This document shows positions 51,054 through 60,000 of a stretch of 64,000 nt of DNA, in pieces. Numbering within the stretch: the first letter of the stretch is position 1; each line of letters begins with the position of its first letter. Origin of the DNA: Paenibacillus aquistagni (GTDB taxonomy: Bacteria; Bacillota; Bacilli; Paenibacillales; Paenibacillaceae); NCBI RefSeq assembly GCF_900177815.1, contig NZ_FXAZ01000001.1, positions 930,001 to 994,000 of the forward strand, given 5' to 3'. Under the pieces are notes generated by a model. It was not told where the DNA came from. It ran no database searches and worked only from the letters and a program-made list of their open reading frames with translations. Both the position numbers and the translations under genes were made by a program.

Positions 51054-51482
51054 ATGCCTACCCCTGGTATGGAGGACTACCTTGAACAAATGTATATACT
51101 GACATTAGATCGAGGCTATACTCGTGTAACGGACGTGGCAGAAGCGCTCGGCGTGCATACTTCCTCAGTATCGAGAATGGCAAGGAAATTAGGCGCCAGC
51201 GCTTATATTGTATACGAGAAATATGGCCGACTGTCGTTGACGGAAAAGGGCCTGACAGCTGGCAAGCGGCTGCTTGAGCGGCATGAGATCCTAGAGCAGT
51301 TCCTAGAACTCGTAGGTGTTCCTGATCCCAGTATTGTAGATGAAGTGGAGAGAATGGAGCACTATATAAGCTGGAGCACGATTAACCGAATTCATGAGCT
51401 CGTGCAGTGGTTCCATGTGAATCCAGAGCACAAGAGCAGACTGCAATCGCAATTAAAGGAATATATCGATGAATCTTCTTGA
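51054..51482 (+). CDS. mntR: Manganese-responsive repressor MntR
   Basis: 142 residues, collinear with B. subtilis MntR (MEDYLEQMYILTLDRGYTRVTDVAEALGVHTSSVSRM). All metal ligands are present at the same positions: D8, E11, H77, E99, E102 and H103. Winged helix at 22-75. It binds Mn2+ and represses uptake genes; the MntR-like box ahead of mntA implies negative autoregulation, because mntR is the last gene of the same operon (27 bases after mntD). In B. subtilis mntR is unlinked to mntABCD. Confidence 0.96.
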   Translation: MPTPGMEDYLEQMYILTLDRGYTRVTDVAEALGVHTSSVSRMARKLGASAYIVYEKYGRLSLTEKGLTAGKRLLERHEILEQFLELVGVPDPSIVDEVERMEHYISWSTINRIHELVQWFHVNPEHKSRLQSQLKEYIDESS

Positions 51483-51493
51483 TTGAAGGCAAG

Positions 51494-51537
51494 AATAAAG
51501 CCTGAGCCCTGTGTGCGGACTCAGGCTTTATTGCCTT
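51494..51537 (+). terminator. Terminator of the mnt operon
   Basis: AATAAAGCCTGAG (51494-51506) and CTCAGGCTTTATT (51520-51532), a perfect 13-bp stem; the T run after it is interrupted (TTGCCTTT). Confidence 0.85.
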
Positions 51538-51663
51538 TACAATAACTTATTAGAATAATCAACTTCTGAATCACTTGAATGCCTTGTGTTCCTTCCATAC
51601 CTTCATTATGATGAAATGGATTCACTCACTTTTTACATCGAATTGAAGGAGAACGACGATTAT

Positions 51664-52884
51664 ATGACATCGAACGATTCCACTTATGCAGCTCCTCAAG
51701 ACAGCGATCAGAAGCGCAGTCAGAAGAAAAGTGTATGGGAAGTATTGTGGGTTTCCTTTAAGCTTGGACTCACATCCTTTGGCGGACCTACAGCTCACCT
51801 CGGTTATTTTCATCATGAATACGTACAACGACGAAAATGGCTTGATGAAAAGGCATATGCGGATTTAGTCGCATTGTGCCAGTTTCTCCCAGGACCCGCG
51901 AGCAGTCAGGTCGGCATCGGAATTGGCTTGACTCGTGCAGGCTTGCTTGGAGGGCTTGCAGCATGGCTTGGTTTCACCCTGCCATCAGTCGTTATTCTCA
52001 TTGCCTTTGCGATGCTTGTAGGTGGAGGGTCTGTGGAAAGCTATGGTTGGCTTAAGGGGCTTAAAATTGTTGCTGTTGTGATTGTGGCGCAAGCAATTCT
52101 AGGAATGGGAAAAACACTTGCTCCTGATCGAATCAGGATGAGCATCGTGGGGATAGCAGCCGCTATTGCACTCGTATGGGCCTCGCCAATCAGCCAAATT
52201 GTTATCATAATGGCTGCAGCGGTAGTTGGATGGTTCTTGTACCGACAGCAGCAGGTGAAGGAGACGACCGCATTCGCTGTACCAATAGGACGAACGATTG
52301 CAGTAAACAGCCTCATTCTCTTCGGGGTGCTTTTAGTTCTACTGCCGCTTATGCGCATGTGGACGGGAAGCGACTGGGTTGCAATGATCGACAGCTTTTA
52401 TCGCTCAGGCTCGCTTGTTTTTGGCGGTGGTCATGTCGTTCTGCCGCTGCTTGAGCGCGAACTCATACCGATGGGCTGGTTAAGTGAGAATGAATTTTTA
52501 GCGGGATATGGTGCTGCTCAGGCCGTTCCGGGACCGTTGTTTACCTTTGCCGCCTATCTAGGCGCCATTAGCAATGGCATCTTCGGGGCTGTTGTTGCGA
52601 CCTTGTCGATCTTTCTGCCGGCTTTCCTGCTTGTGGTCGGCGTGCTGCCTTTTTGGAACCACATTCGCAGGCTGCCCTATGTACAAGCCATGCTGATGGG
52701 CGTGAACGCTGCAGTGGTTGGGATCCTCCTTGGGGCTTTGTATGATCCGATATGGGTGCAGGCGATTAACGGCACAATGGAGTTTGTTTTGGCAGTTTTC
52801 TTATTTATACTGCTTGTATGCTGGAAGCTTCCTCCTTGGATGATCGTTGCAGGAGGAGCACTTGGCGGCTGGGTATTGCTGTAA
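51664..52884 (+). CDS. CHR-family chromate transporter (fused two-domain form)
   Basis: 406 residues; the ATG at 51664 follows AAGGAG by 12 bases. Two CHR domains in one chain: FGGPTAHLGYFHHEY ... CQFLPGPASSQVGIGIG in the first and FGGGHVVLPLLERELI ... GAAQAVPGPLFTFAAYLG in the second. About ten helices. Long-chain CHR proteins export chromate, or import it where they take part in sulfate transport; many Bacillales have them without chromate resistance. Standalone. Confidence 0.92.
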   Translation: MTSNDSTYAAPQDSDQKRSQKKSVWEVLWVSFKLGLTSFGGPTAHLGYFHHEYVQRRKWLDEKAYADLVALCQFLPGPASSQVGIGIGLTRAGLLGGLAAWLGFTLPSVVILIAFAMLVGGGSVESYGWLKGLKIVAVVIVAQAILGMGKTLAPDRIRMSIVGIAAAIALVWASPISQIVIIMAAAVVGWFLYRQQQVKETTAFAVPIGRTIAVNSLILFGVLLVLLPLMRMWTGSDWVAMIDSFYRSGSLVFGGGHVVLPLLERELIPMGWLSENEFLAGYGAAQAVPGPLFTFAAYLGAISNGIFGAVVATLSIFLPAFLLVVGVLPFWNHIRRLPYVQAMLMGVNAAVVGILLGALYDPIWVQAINGTMEFVLAVFLFILLVCWKLPPWMIVAGGALGGWVLL

Positions 52885-52891
52885 AGCTAAT

Positions 52892-52937
52892 AAGACCTTT
52901 CGATCTAGGGGATGTTCCCATGACGAAAGGTCTTTTA
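52892..52937 (+). terminator. Terminator of the chromate transporter gene
   Basis: AAGACCTTTCG (52892-52902) and CGAAAGGTCTT (52924-52934), then TT; it lies between convergent genes. Confidence 0.82.
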
Positions 52938-52981
52938 TTGGTTTGTTATGCTCCTCTGAGATTGCAGCGTCGTGCTAAATA

Positions 52982-54430
52982 CTAATCCTCTAATTGAAGC
53001 AAAGGGAGCTTTACGGTAAAGGTTGTGCCATCTCCAGGAGTGCTCTCCACATGGATGGAGCCATTATGGTTATGTACGATGTTCTGTGTAATCATATAAC
53101 CGAGACCTGTTCCTGTTTCCTTGGTGGTATAAAAAGGCTGTCCAAGGGATTGGAGCTGTTCGGTTGTCATCCCGCTGCCTTGATCCTGTACTTGGATAAG
53201 CACCTCGTAAGGCGAAGATTCAATTCGAATCCATATGCGGCCATTATTAGTCATGGCCTCGATGCCGTTTTTCAATAAATTAATAAAGACTTGTTTAATT
53301 TGATTGGCCTCGCCTTGAATCCAGACCGACTCTGATGATGTGATCATCTCAAGCTCAATGTTTTTGAAGGCGGATTGGACCTTCATTAAAGTAACGATCT
53401 GAAAAATGAGCGGCACAATATCGAGCGGACGGCTTCTGACGCTTGACTGTGGCTTTGCCAGCACGAGCAATTCCCCAACGATCAGTTCAATGCGCTTCAG
53501 TTCGGACTCAATAATGTCAAAGTACATTTCTTTGTTGCGCTGATTTGATCTCATAAGCTTTAAGAATCCATTTATTGAGGTAAGTGGATTTCTAATCTCA
53601 TGGGCGATGCCTGCCGCTAGCTGCCCAGCAGTGTTAAGCTTCTCTGATTGCATAAGCCGCTCTTCTTCGATTCGCTCCTTCGTAATATCCTTGAAAATAC
53701 TGACTGCGGCACGATCACCTTTATAGGTAATCATAATGGTGAATCCGTTGACGAACTTCTGCGTATCGTCCATGCAGTGAATAAGGTAGGTTACGATGCC
53801 AAGCGGCTTGCCTTGGGCATGTCTTGCGCGTCGCTTCATAATCTCATCGTGATAATTGTTGTCGACGATGTCTTGCGTCGCCTTGCCTATAAGCTCCAGC
53901 TTGCTCTTAGCATGAATCATCTCCAAGGCTGCTGGATTGACATCTTGAATGACCCCTTGCTTCGTAATAATGACGGCAAGGGGCAGATCGGCCAGCAGTG
54001 TATTCAAGACATCGTCGCTTTCATATAGCTGGCTCTCCTTATGCTTTAGCTTGGTCTCAAGGCGAAGCAGCTGGCTGACATCTTGAAACTGTACCAGATA
54101 GCAGGTTGCGGCGTGTGTAGGAATACGTGCAAACGTTACCTTCATATAAAGGTGCATCGTTTTGCCTGAAGGGTGGAGATACGTGCATGTAAGCTCACAG
54201 AAGTCCTCTTGTGCATGCATGGTTTTAGCAGCAGTCAAAATAGAATCGAGTATAGGGCTCCATTCCTCCCCGAATGGAATCTGGGAAAGCAGTTCATGTT
54301 GTCGATAACCCCAAAGGTCGCACAAGGCGTCATTTACCTTTAAGATCTGACCCTCCTTAGAGAGTAAAGCCATGCCTGTTAAGGCATGTGTAAACACAAC
54401 CTCATAACCTTCGATCAGATCCGGCAGCAC
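52982..54430 (-). CDS. PAS-domain sensor histidine kinase (sporulation-kinase type)
   Basis: 482 residues from a GTG with AGGAG seven bases upstream. Two PAS domains (about 8-120 and 135-255), then HisKA with H277 in GIAHEIRNPLTSING, and HATPase with an N-box QVFINLLKNGIEAM, DQGSGM and GTGLGYMI. No membrane segment: cytoplasmic. No response regulator gene is adjacent, so it is an orphan kinase, as are the KinA-E kinases that feed the Spo0F/Spo0A phosphorelay. The similarity to that class is inference from PAS layout and the HEIRNPLT motif. Confidence 0.9.
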   Translation of the reverse strand: MLPDLIEGYEVVFTHALTGMALLSKEGQILKVNDALCDLWGYRQHELLSQIPFGEEWSPILDSILTAAKTMHAQEDFCELTCTYLHPSGKTMHLYMKVTFARIPTHAATCYLVQFQDVSQLLRLETKLKHKESQLYESDDVLNTLLADLPLAVIITKQGVIQDVNPAALEMIHAKSKLELIGKATQDIVDNNYHDEIMKRRARHAQGKPLGIVTYLIHCMDDTQKFVNGFTIMITYKGDRAAVSIFKDITKERIEEERLMQSEKLNTAGQLAAGIAHEIRNPLTSINGFLKLMRSNQRNKEMYFDIIESELKRIELIVGELLVLAKPQSSVRSRPLDIVPLIFQIVTLMKVQSAFKNIELEMITSSESVWIQGEANQIKQVFINLLKNGIEAMTNNGRIWIRIESSPYEVLIQVQDQGSGMTTEQLQSLGQPFYTTKETGTGLGYMITQNIVHNHNGSIHVESTPGDGTTFTVKLPLLQLED

Positions 54431-54650
54431 TGCAAGTCTCCTCTCAAATCTTAAATAGGTAATGAATGGTAGATTCTATTATAATCGCCGGATTCATGTC
54501 CCACAATCCTACGAATGATACTTTCTTGCTTTTTATGGGAATAACATCACAACGAGGAGAGGGCTCAAGGCTGGCAATGCCTTGATGGAAGCTGGATAAT
54601 AGGTTACAATGCATTTCAAATAGATTACACCATGCAAGGGGGACTAAGAC

Positions 54651-55106
54651 GTGAAAAGACAAAATGCGGATAAACGTTCTGGAACCTGTCCTTCCACTTA
54701 CAAGACGTTCAGTCTCGCCCTTCAGGCTCTTGTTATTCTTGGAAAGCAATCAGGAACCTGTCCCAGCAGTGATATTGCAAAGTATCTGGATTCGGAGCCT
54801 ACGGTATTAAGACGCATTCTCGCTGCCTTGGCAAAAGAGCAGATGATTGAAGCGAAAGAGGGGAGAGTTGGCGGATACCGCTTGGCTAAGGATGCTGAAG
54901 ATATTACGCTAGCGGATGTATATGCTGTGCTTCACCTTCATGATGCGCGCTGCAGCAGCATGTTGGAAGCGACAGGAGATCATGCCTTCGGAGAGCAAAT
55001 GAAAGCTGCGATGAAAGATGTGCTTGAAGACATTGATCAAAGCTTGATGAAGGTGCTGAACGCATATTCCATTGCAGACTTGATGGGGAAAATCAAGCTG
55101 AAATGA
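54651..55106 (+). CDS. Rrf2-family transcriptional regulator
   Basis: 151 residues from a GTG with AAGGGGGA upstream. Winged-helix: LALQALVILGKQSGTCPSSDIAKYLDSEPTVLRRILAALAKEQMIEAKEGRVGGYRLAKDAEDITLADV, typical Rrf2. The three-Cys iron-sulfur motif of IscR/NsrR is absent; instead there are C13, C37 and C101, with GTCPS occurring twice (11-15 and 35-39). A thiol-based sensor such as CymR-related or YwnA-type proteins is possible. It directly precedes a nitroreductase gene and its two inverted repeats. Confidence 0.88.
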   Translation: MKRQNADKRSGTCPSTYKTFSLALQALVILGKQSGTCPSSDIAKYLDSEPTVLRRILAALAKEQMIEAKEGRVGGYRLAKDAEDITLADVYAVLHLHDARCSSMLEATGDHAFGEQMKAAMKDVLEDIDQSLMKVLNAYSIADLMGKIKLK

Positions 55107-55110
55107 GAGG

Positions 55111-55139
55111 TTGACAATTAAAAAAATGCGCTATATACT
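55111..55139 (+). promoter_or_regulatory. Sigma-A promoter of the nitroreductase gene
   Basis: TTGACA (55111-55116), 17-bp spacer, TATACT (55134-55139): near consensus. Confidence 0.85.
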
Positions 55140-55155
55140 GTGTAATAAATATCAT

Positions 55156-55175
55156 AGTTAATTCACAATTTAACT
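55156..55175. promoter_or_regulatory. Inverted repeat (operator candidate 1)
   Basis: AGTTAA - 8 bp - TTAACT, perfect arms, just downstream of the promoter's predicted start site. Confidence 0.5.
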
Positions 55176-55193
55176 GTGCAAATAAATGCACAG
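55174..55193. promoter_or_regulatory. Inverted repeat (operator candidate 2)
   Basis: CTGTGCA - 6 bp - TGCACAG, perfect 7-base arms, sharing two bases with candidate 1 and ending 23 bases before the start codon. In RNA it could also form a hairpin near the ribosome site. Confidence 0.5.
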
Positions 55194-55216
55194 ATATAGG
55201 GTAGGAGGAATTATTT

Positions 55217-55852
55217 ATGTCCGTACAAGTAAGCCAAGATTTCCACCAGGTGGTTAAAGAACGCCATTCCGTTCGCTATTATGATCCATCCGTTAAGATG
55301 ACAATAGCAGAACTAGAAGAGATTCTGCACGAGGCCACTCTTGCGCCTTCCTCAAGCAACCTGCAGCCATGGCGCTTCCTGGTTATTGAAGATCAAGCGC
55401 TGAAGGAGAAGCTGCTTCCCATTGCTTTCAATCAGAAGCAAGTAGTGGATGCTTCTGCAGTGATCGCGGTATTTGGCGATCTCAAATGGTATGAAAGAGG
55501 CGAGCAAATCTATTCGGCTTCTGTTGATGCTGGCTATATGACGGAGGAAGTGAAGCAGCAATTCGTTGGAACAGCAGAGAATGTATACCGCAATATGGAT
55601 GAGGCTAGAAAGAAAAGCATTGTTCATATCGACGGCGGCCTTGTCTCCATGCAGCTTATGCTGTCTGCAAGAGCAAGAGGCTATGACACCGTCCCAATGG
55701 GCGGCTTCGATGGCGTAAAATTCAAAGAAGCGTTCAACGTGCCTGAGCATTATGAGAACATTATGCTGATTGCGATCGGCAAGGCAGCACAGCCAGGACG
55801 TCCAACTGTTCGTCTTCCGCTTGACCAAATCGTTTCTTGGAATGAGCTGTAA
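55217..55852 (+). CDS. Nitroreductase family flavoprotein
   Basis: 211 residues after GTAGGAGG. FMN-binding motifs: RHSVRYYDPSVKM (16-28), APSSSNLQPWRFLVIE (42-57), YDTVPMGGFDG (near 160) and a C-terminal IGKAAQPGRPTVRLPLDQIV. It reduces nitro compounds or quinones with NAD(P)H. It pairs with the upstream Rrf2 gene; the strong promoter with two inverted repeats suggests tight, inducible control, perhaps by electrophile or oxidative stress. Confidence 0.92.
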   Translation: MSVQVSQDFHQVVKERHSVRYYDPSVKMTIAELEEILHEATLAPSSSNLQPWRFLVIEDQALKEKLLPIAFNQKQVVDASAVIAVFGDLKWYERGEQIYSASVDAGYMTEEVKQQFVGTAENVYRNMDEARKKSIVHIDGGLVSMQLMLSARARGYDTVPMGGFDGVKFKEAFNVPEHYENIMLIAIGKAAQPGRPTVRLPLDQIVSWNEL

Positions 55853-55890
55853 GATCTCGCTGTTCGCTTCTAATCAAATATGTTCGTACA

Positions 55891-55933
55891 AAAGGACCTC
55901 TACATTCACTCCGGTGGATTAGAGGTCCTTTTA
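55891..55933 (+). terminator. Terminator of the nitroreductase gene
   Basis: AAAGGACCTCTA (55891-55902) and TAGAGGTCCTTT (55920-55931), perfect 12-bp stem, then TT. Confidence 0.88.
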
Positions 55934-56031
55934 TATGTATGGGTATTCCTGGGTTATACAAATTTCCAGTACTTTTGAAACTGCTTGTTACATAGCTGGA
56001 TTGACGGTGCCAAGCCTTTGATAGAGTCGTC

Positions 56032-56913
56032 TTAGCCTTTATTCAGCTGTCGATAGGCGGTGGGCGAGATCGACATCACGCGGCTGAATTGGCGCGAGAA
56101 ATAGTACGGATCATGAAAGCCAAGCTGGGCAGCGATATCCTTGATTGATCGATCGGTCATATCCAATTCACGGCATGCGCGCTGAATCTTCATGCGCAAT
56201 AAATAATCAATGGGCGCATAGCCGGTCTGCTGCTTAAACAATGCAATCAGATATGATTTTGAGACATTGACATGCTGGGCAAGCTCCGTTAAATTCATCG
56301 TTTTATGAAGACGCTGCTTCATATATTGAATGGCTTGCATCAAGTAATCGTTCTGTTTATCGGAATGAAGCGTGTTCGTTCGATAATGATGAAGAATAGC
56401 GAGCATTTGACGTATGATCTGTGAGCCGTCCAGCATCGAGGGGACCGTCACGCCTAGCTCCAGCAGTTCCCAGCATTGCTCGAATAATATGATCCATCGT
56501 TTGAGATCTCGCGCATGAAGGGAGGCGACCCATGGGTCCTCCCCGACAAATAAGCTGACCTGACTTCCTGCCACGTGGATCCAGTATATGCTCCAGGGAT
56601 CCGCCTCGTCTGCACCGTATTGGTGCGGTGTGCCCGCAGGAATGATGGCAGTGTGGCCGGGCGATAGGAATTGCCGTCTTCCATCATTGGTTTGGACCCA
56701 GCCCGAGCCCTCTACACAGCAGATGAGGATCGTTCCAAGCGCTCCAGCGCTTCGTTCACGGAAGTGATGCATGGCGTATGGGAAGAAGCCGATGTCGGTA
56801 AAGTAGATGGATTCCATGATCGGGTGATTACGGCAATGCACGGATAGAGATTCGGGTACAACCAGGATTCGTTGATTCGTGAAGCCATCAGGTTTCTTTT
56901 GTGTCATGTTCAC
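56032..56913 (-). CDS. AraC-family regulator with cupin sensor domain
   Basis: 293 residues from a GTG with GGAG ten bases upstream (an ATG two codons later is possible). N-terminal cupin-like domain (about 40-130: GTILICCVEGSGWVQTNDGRRQFLSPGHTAIIPAGTPHQYGADEADPW) typical of sugar-binding AraC proteins; C-terminal double HTH from ~190 with VNVSKSYLIALFKQQTGYAPIDYLLRMKIQRACRELD and IAAQLGFHDPYYFSRQFSRVMSISPTAYR. Probable activator of the divergent DUF5107/beta-galactosidase genes. A perfect 20-bp palindrome lies in the shared promoter region. Confidence 0.93.
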   Translation of the reverse strand: MNMTQKKPDGFTNQRILVVPESLSVHCRNHPIMESIYFTDIGFFPYAMHHFRERSAGALGTILICCVEGSGWVQTNDGRRQFLSPGHTAIIPAGTPHQYGADEADPWSIYWIHVAGSQVSLFVGEDPWVASLHARDLKRWIILFEQCWELLELGVTVPSMLDGSQIIRQMLAILHHYRTNTLHSDKQNDYLMQAIQYMKQRLHKTMNLTELAQHVNVSKSYLIALFKQQTGYAPIDYLLRMKIQRACRELDMTDRSIKDIAAQLGFHDPYYFSRQFSRVMSISPTAYRQLNKG

Positions 56914-56938
56914 GGTCTGTGGTCTCCATTTCGATTCG

Positions 56939-56958
56939 CGATATTAATCATAATATCG
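56939..56958. promoter_or_regulatory. Palindrome in the AraC / DUF5107 divergent promoter region
   Basis: CGATATTA - ATCA - TAATATCG, perfect 8-base arms, 26 bases upstream of the AraC-type start codon and 90 before the DUF5107 gene. AraC proteins generally prefer direct repeats, so another regulator or a transcript hairpin is also possible. Confidence 0.45.
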
Positions 56959-57047
56959 TCCATCTCATTTGTTATATCCTCTATTGGTTCATGCATGAGT
57001 TCATTATACAGTAGCGTTAAGGCATTGCAATCAAAAAGGAGGACATC

Positions 57048-60000
57048 ATGGAGCAGTCAAATCAGCGAGTAAGGATGTGGGAGGATATTGTTGAGATTCC
57101 TACCTATGCCGTAGGGGCTCCAAATCCTAATCCTATGTTTTTGGAGAAGCGTGTCTACCAAGGCAGTTCAGGGAAGGTGTATCCGTATCCCGTCATTGAC
57201 AAAGTCATGGATGACAAGAAGCTTAAGCCGTACACCCTCATCTTTTTGGAGAATGAATATCTTCATGTTCAGATTATTCCTGCTCTTGGCGGTCGGATCT
57301 ATCGCGCACTGGATAAAACCAATCAATATGATTTCGTCTATTACAACCAGGTCATCAAGCCTGCTTTAGTCGGACTGGCTGGACCCTGGACGTCTGGAGG
57401 CATTGAATTCAATTGGCCGCAGCATCATCGCCCTAATACATTCGGCTCTGTCGAATACCACTGTGCGGTTAATGAGGATGGCAGCTGTACGGTGTGGCTA
57501 AGCGAGATTGATCGCATGTATGGAACGAAGGGCATGCATGGCATTACACTTTACCCAGGGAAGGCTTATATTGAGATTCATGGGCAGGTGTATAATCGGA
57601 CGGATGTGCCGCAGACCTTCTTGTGGTGGGCTAATCCTGCCTTGGCTGCGCATGATGAGACACAGTCTGTGTTTCCTCCAGATGTGCATGCCGTGTTCGA
57701 CCATGGGAAAAGAGATGTATCGCGCTTCCCCATTGCGACGGGAACCTATTATAAAATGGATTATTCGCACGGCGTTGATATTTCACGTTATCGCAATATA
57801 CCTGTGCCAACTTCTTATATGGCCTATCATTCGGATTACGACTTTATTGGGAGCTATGATCACCGTGCGCAAGCAGGCACGCTTCATGTTGCCAATCATC
57901 ACATCTCACCGGGCAAGAAGCAGTGGACATGGGGCTGTGGCGACTTTGGCAAGGCATGGGACCGCAATCTCACAGATGAGAATGGCCCGTATATCGAGTT
58001 GATGACGGGGGTGTATACGGATAACCAGCCTGACTTTACATGGATCATGCCGCATGAGGAAAAGACGTTCAAACAATATTTTATGCCTTATAAACAAATT
58101 GGAGCCTTGAAGAATGCGACCATCGATGCTGCGGTCAATCTCGATATCATGAATGCTGACCCATTGACGGTTCGAATTGGTGTGTATGTCACATCGGAGC
58201 AGCCTGATGCGCGGATAAGTCTAACGGGGCCAGCAGGCGAGCTGTGCACGATCGAGACTTCTTTAACACCTCAGCAGGCCTTTGTACAAGAGGTGCGGCT
58301 CAAGCATTCGCTGTACGCGCATGAGCTTGAGGTTAGCGTGCTGGATCAGCAGGGAAGCTTGCTTGTGCAATATCGTCGTGATGAACCTAAGCTGGTGGAG
58401 ATCCCGGAATCAGCGAAGGCTATAGGCAGACCGGAAGAGCTGGCTAGTACGGAAGCACTGTGGCTTGCTGGCATGCATTTGGAGCAGTACCGCCATGCGA
58501 CCTTCGAGCCAGAGCATTATTATGAAGAGGGACTTAGACGCGATCCGAATGATATTCGATTGAATAATGCGCTTGGCTTGCTGCTGCTCCGAAGAGGAGA
58601 ATATGAAGACAGCAAGGCTTGCTTTGAACGAGCGATCGAGACCTCTACCAAGCACAATCCGAATCCCTATGATTCAGAATGCTATTATCATCTCGGTTTG
58701 TGCTTGAAGCATCTTGATCAGCCAGATGAGGCGTACCGCGCTTTTTACAAGTCGATTTGGAATTCAAACTGGCATGATCGCGGCTATTATCAGCTTGCCT
58801 GTATGGACATGCGGCAGGGTGATTGGCATACTGCGCTTGAGCATGTTGATCGTTCGCTCGTTCGCAATTACCGCAGCACGAGGATTAGAAATGTGAAGGC
58901 CATGCTGCTAAGAAAGCTAGGTTATACGGAGAGGGCGCTTGTGCTGGCTCGTGAAACGCAAGCGATTGATCCAATGGATGCGGTATCGTTGTACGAGGAG
59001 TATTTGCTGCAAAAGGGCAGCGGGCAAGAGGAAGCAGCTGAAGAACAGCTCCAATCCTTTGTTCGCCGTCTGAACCAAGAGCCGCATCTCTATCTGGCAG
59101 CAGTGGAGGAATATGATGCTGCCGGGGGATGGGAAGAAGGGCAGCAGATCCTGCAGTTAGGGTTGAACTTAGACAGGGCATGCCCGATGCTGGCATATGT
59201 GTGCGCAGATTTTGCAGATCGCTCAGGCGATTCGCAGAAGGCGCTGCGCTTAAGCAAGCATGCCTCGATGCTAAGCCGAAGCTACGTATTTCCGAACAGC
59301 TTGCTCGAATACCGCGCTTTAATGGGAGCCTTAGATCGAGATCCTGCTGATGCGGCGGCAGCCTATTACCTTGGCAACTGGCTGTATGATAGGAAGCGGC
59401 ATCAGGATGCGATCCACTATTGGGAGCAATCCGCTGCTCTTGATGGAGCACATCCAACCGTGCACCGCAATCTAGCGATTGCTTATTATAATAAGCTTCA
59501 AGATGCGAACCAAGCGAAAGCATCGCTTGAGCAGGCTGTTTCGCTAAATGAACAAGATATTCGTGTGCTGTATGAGCTTGACCAGCTGTATAAAAAGATT
59601 GGCTATACTCCTAAAGAGCGACTTGCATGCTTAGAAGCTAGGGGGGCAGATGTTGTAGAGCGCGATGATTTGTATGTGGAGTACATGACCTTGCTTAATC
59701 TGACAGGTGCCTACAAAGAAGCCCTTCGGCGAATGGCAGAGCATCGCTTTCATCCGTGGGAGGGTGGGGAAGGCAAGATTACCTCCCAGTATGTATGGTC
59801 TCATGTGGAGTTGGCTCGCATGGCGCTGCAGACCGATGATGCGAGCAGAGCCATTGAACTGCTGAACGCTGCGCTTGTGTACCCCGACAATCTAGGGGAA
59901 GGGAAGCTTGCTGGTGCTCAGGAGAATCATATTTACTATTATATGGGGCTTGCCTTCGAACAATTAAATGAGAAGCGAAAGGCAACGGATTGCTATAAGG

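Noticed and set aside
57498-59985. Several long antisense frames under the DUF5107-TPR gene (up to 212 codons)
   Set aside because: They are shadows of a GC-biased coding strand, lack ribosome sites and resemble no family.
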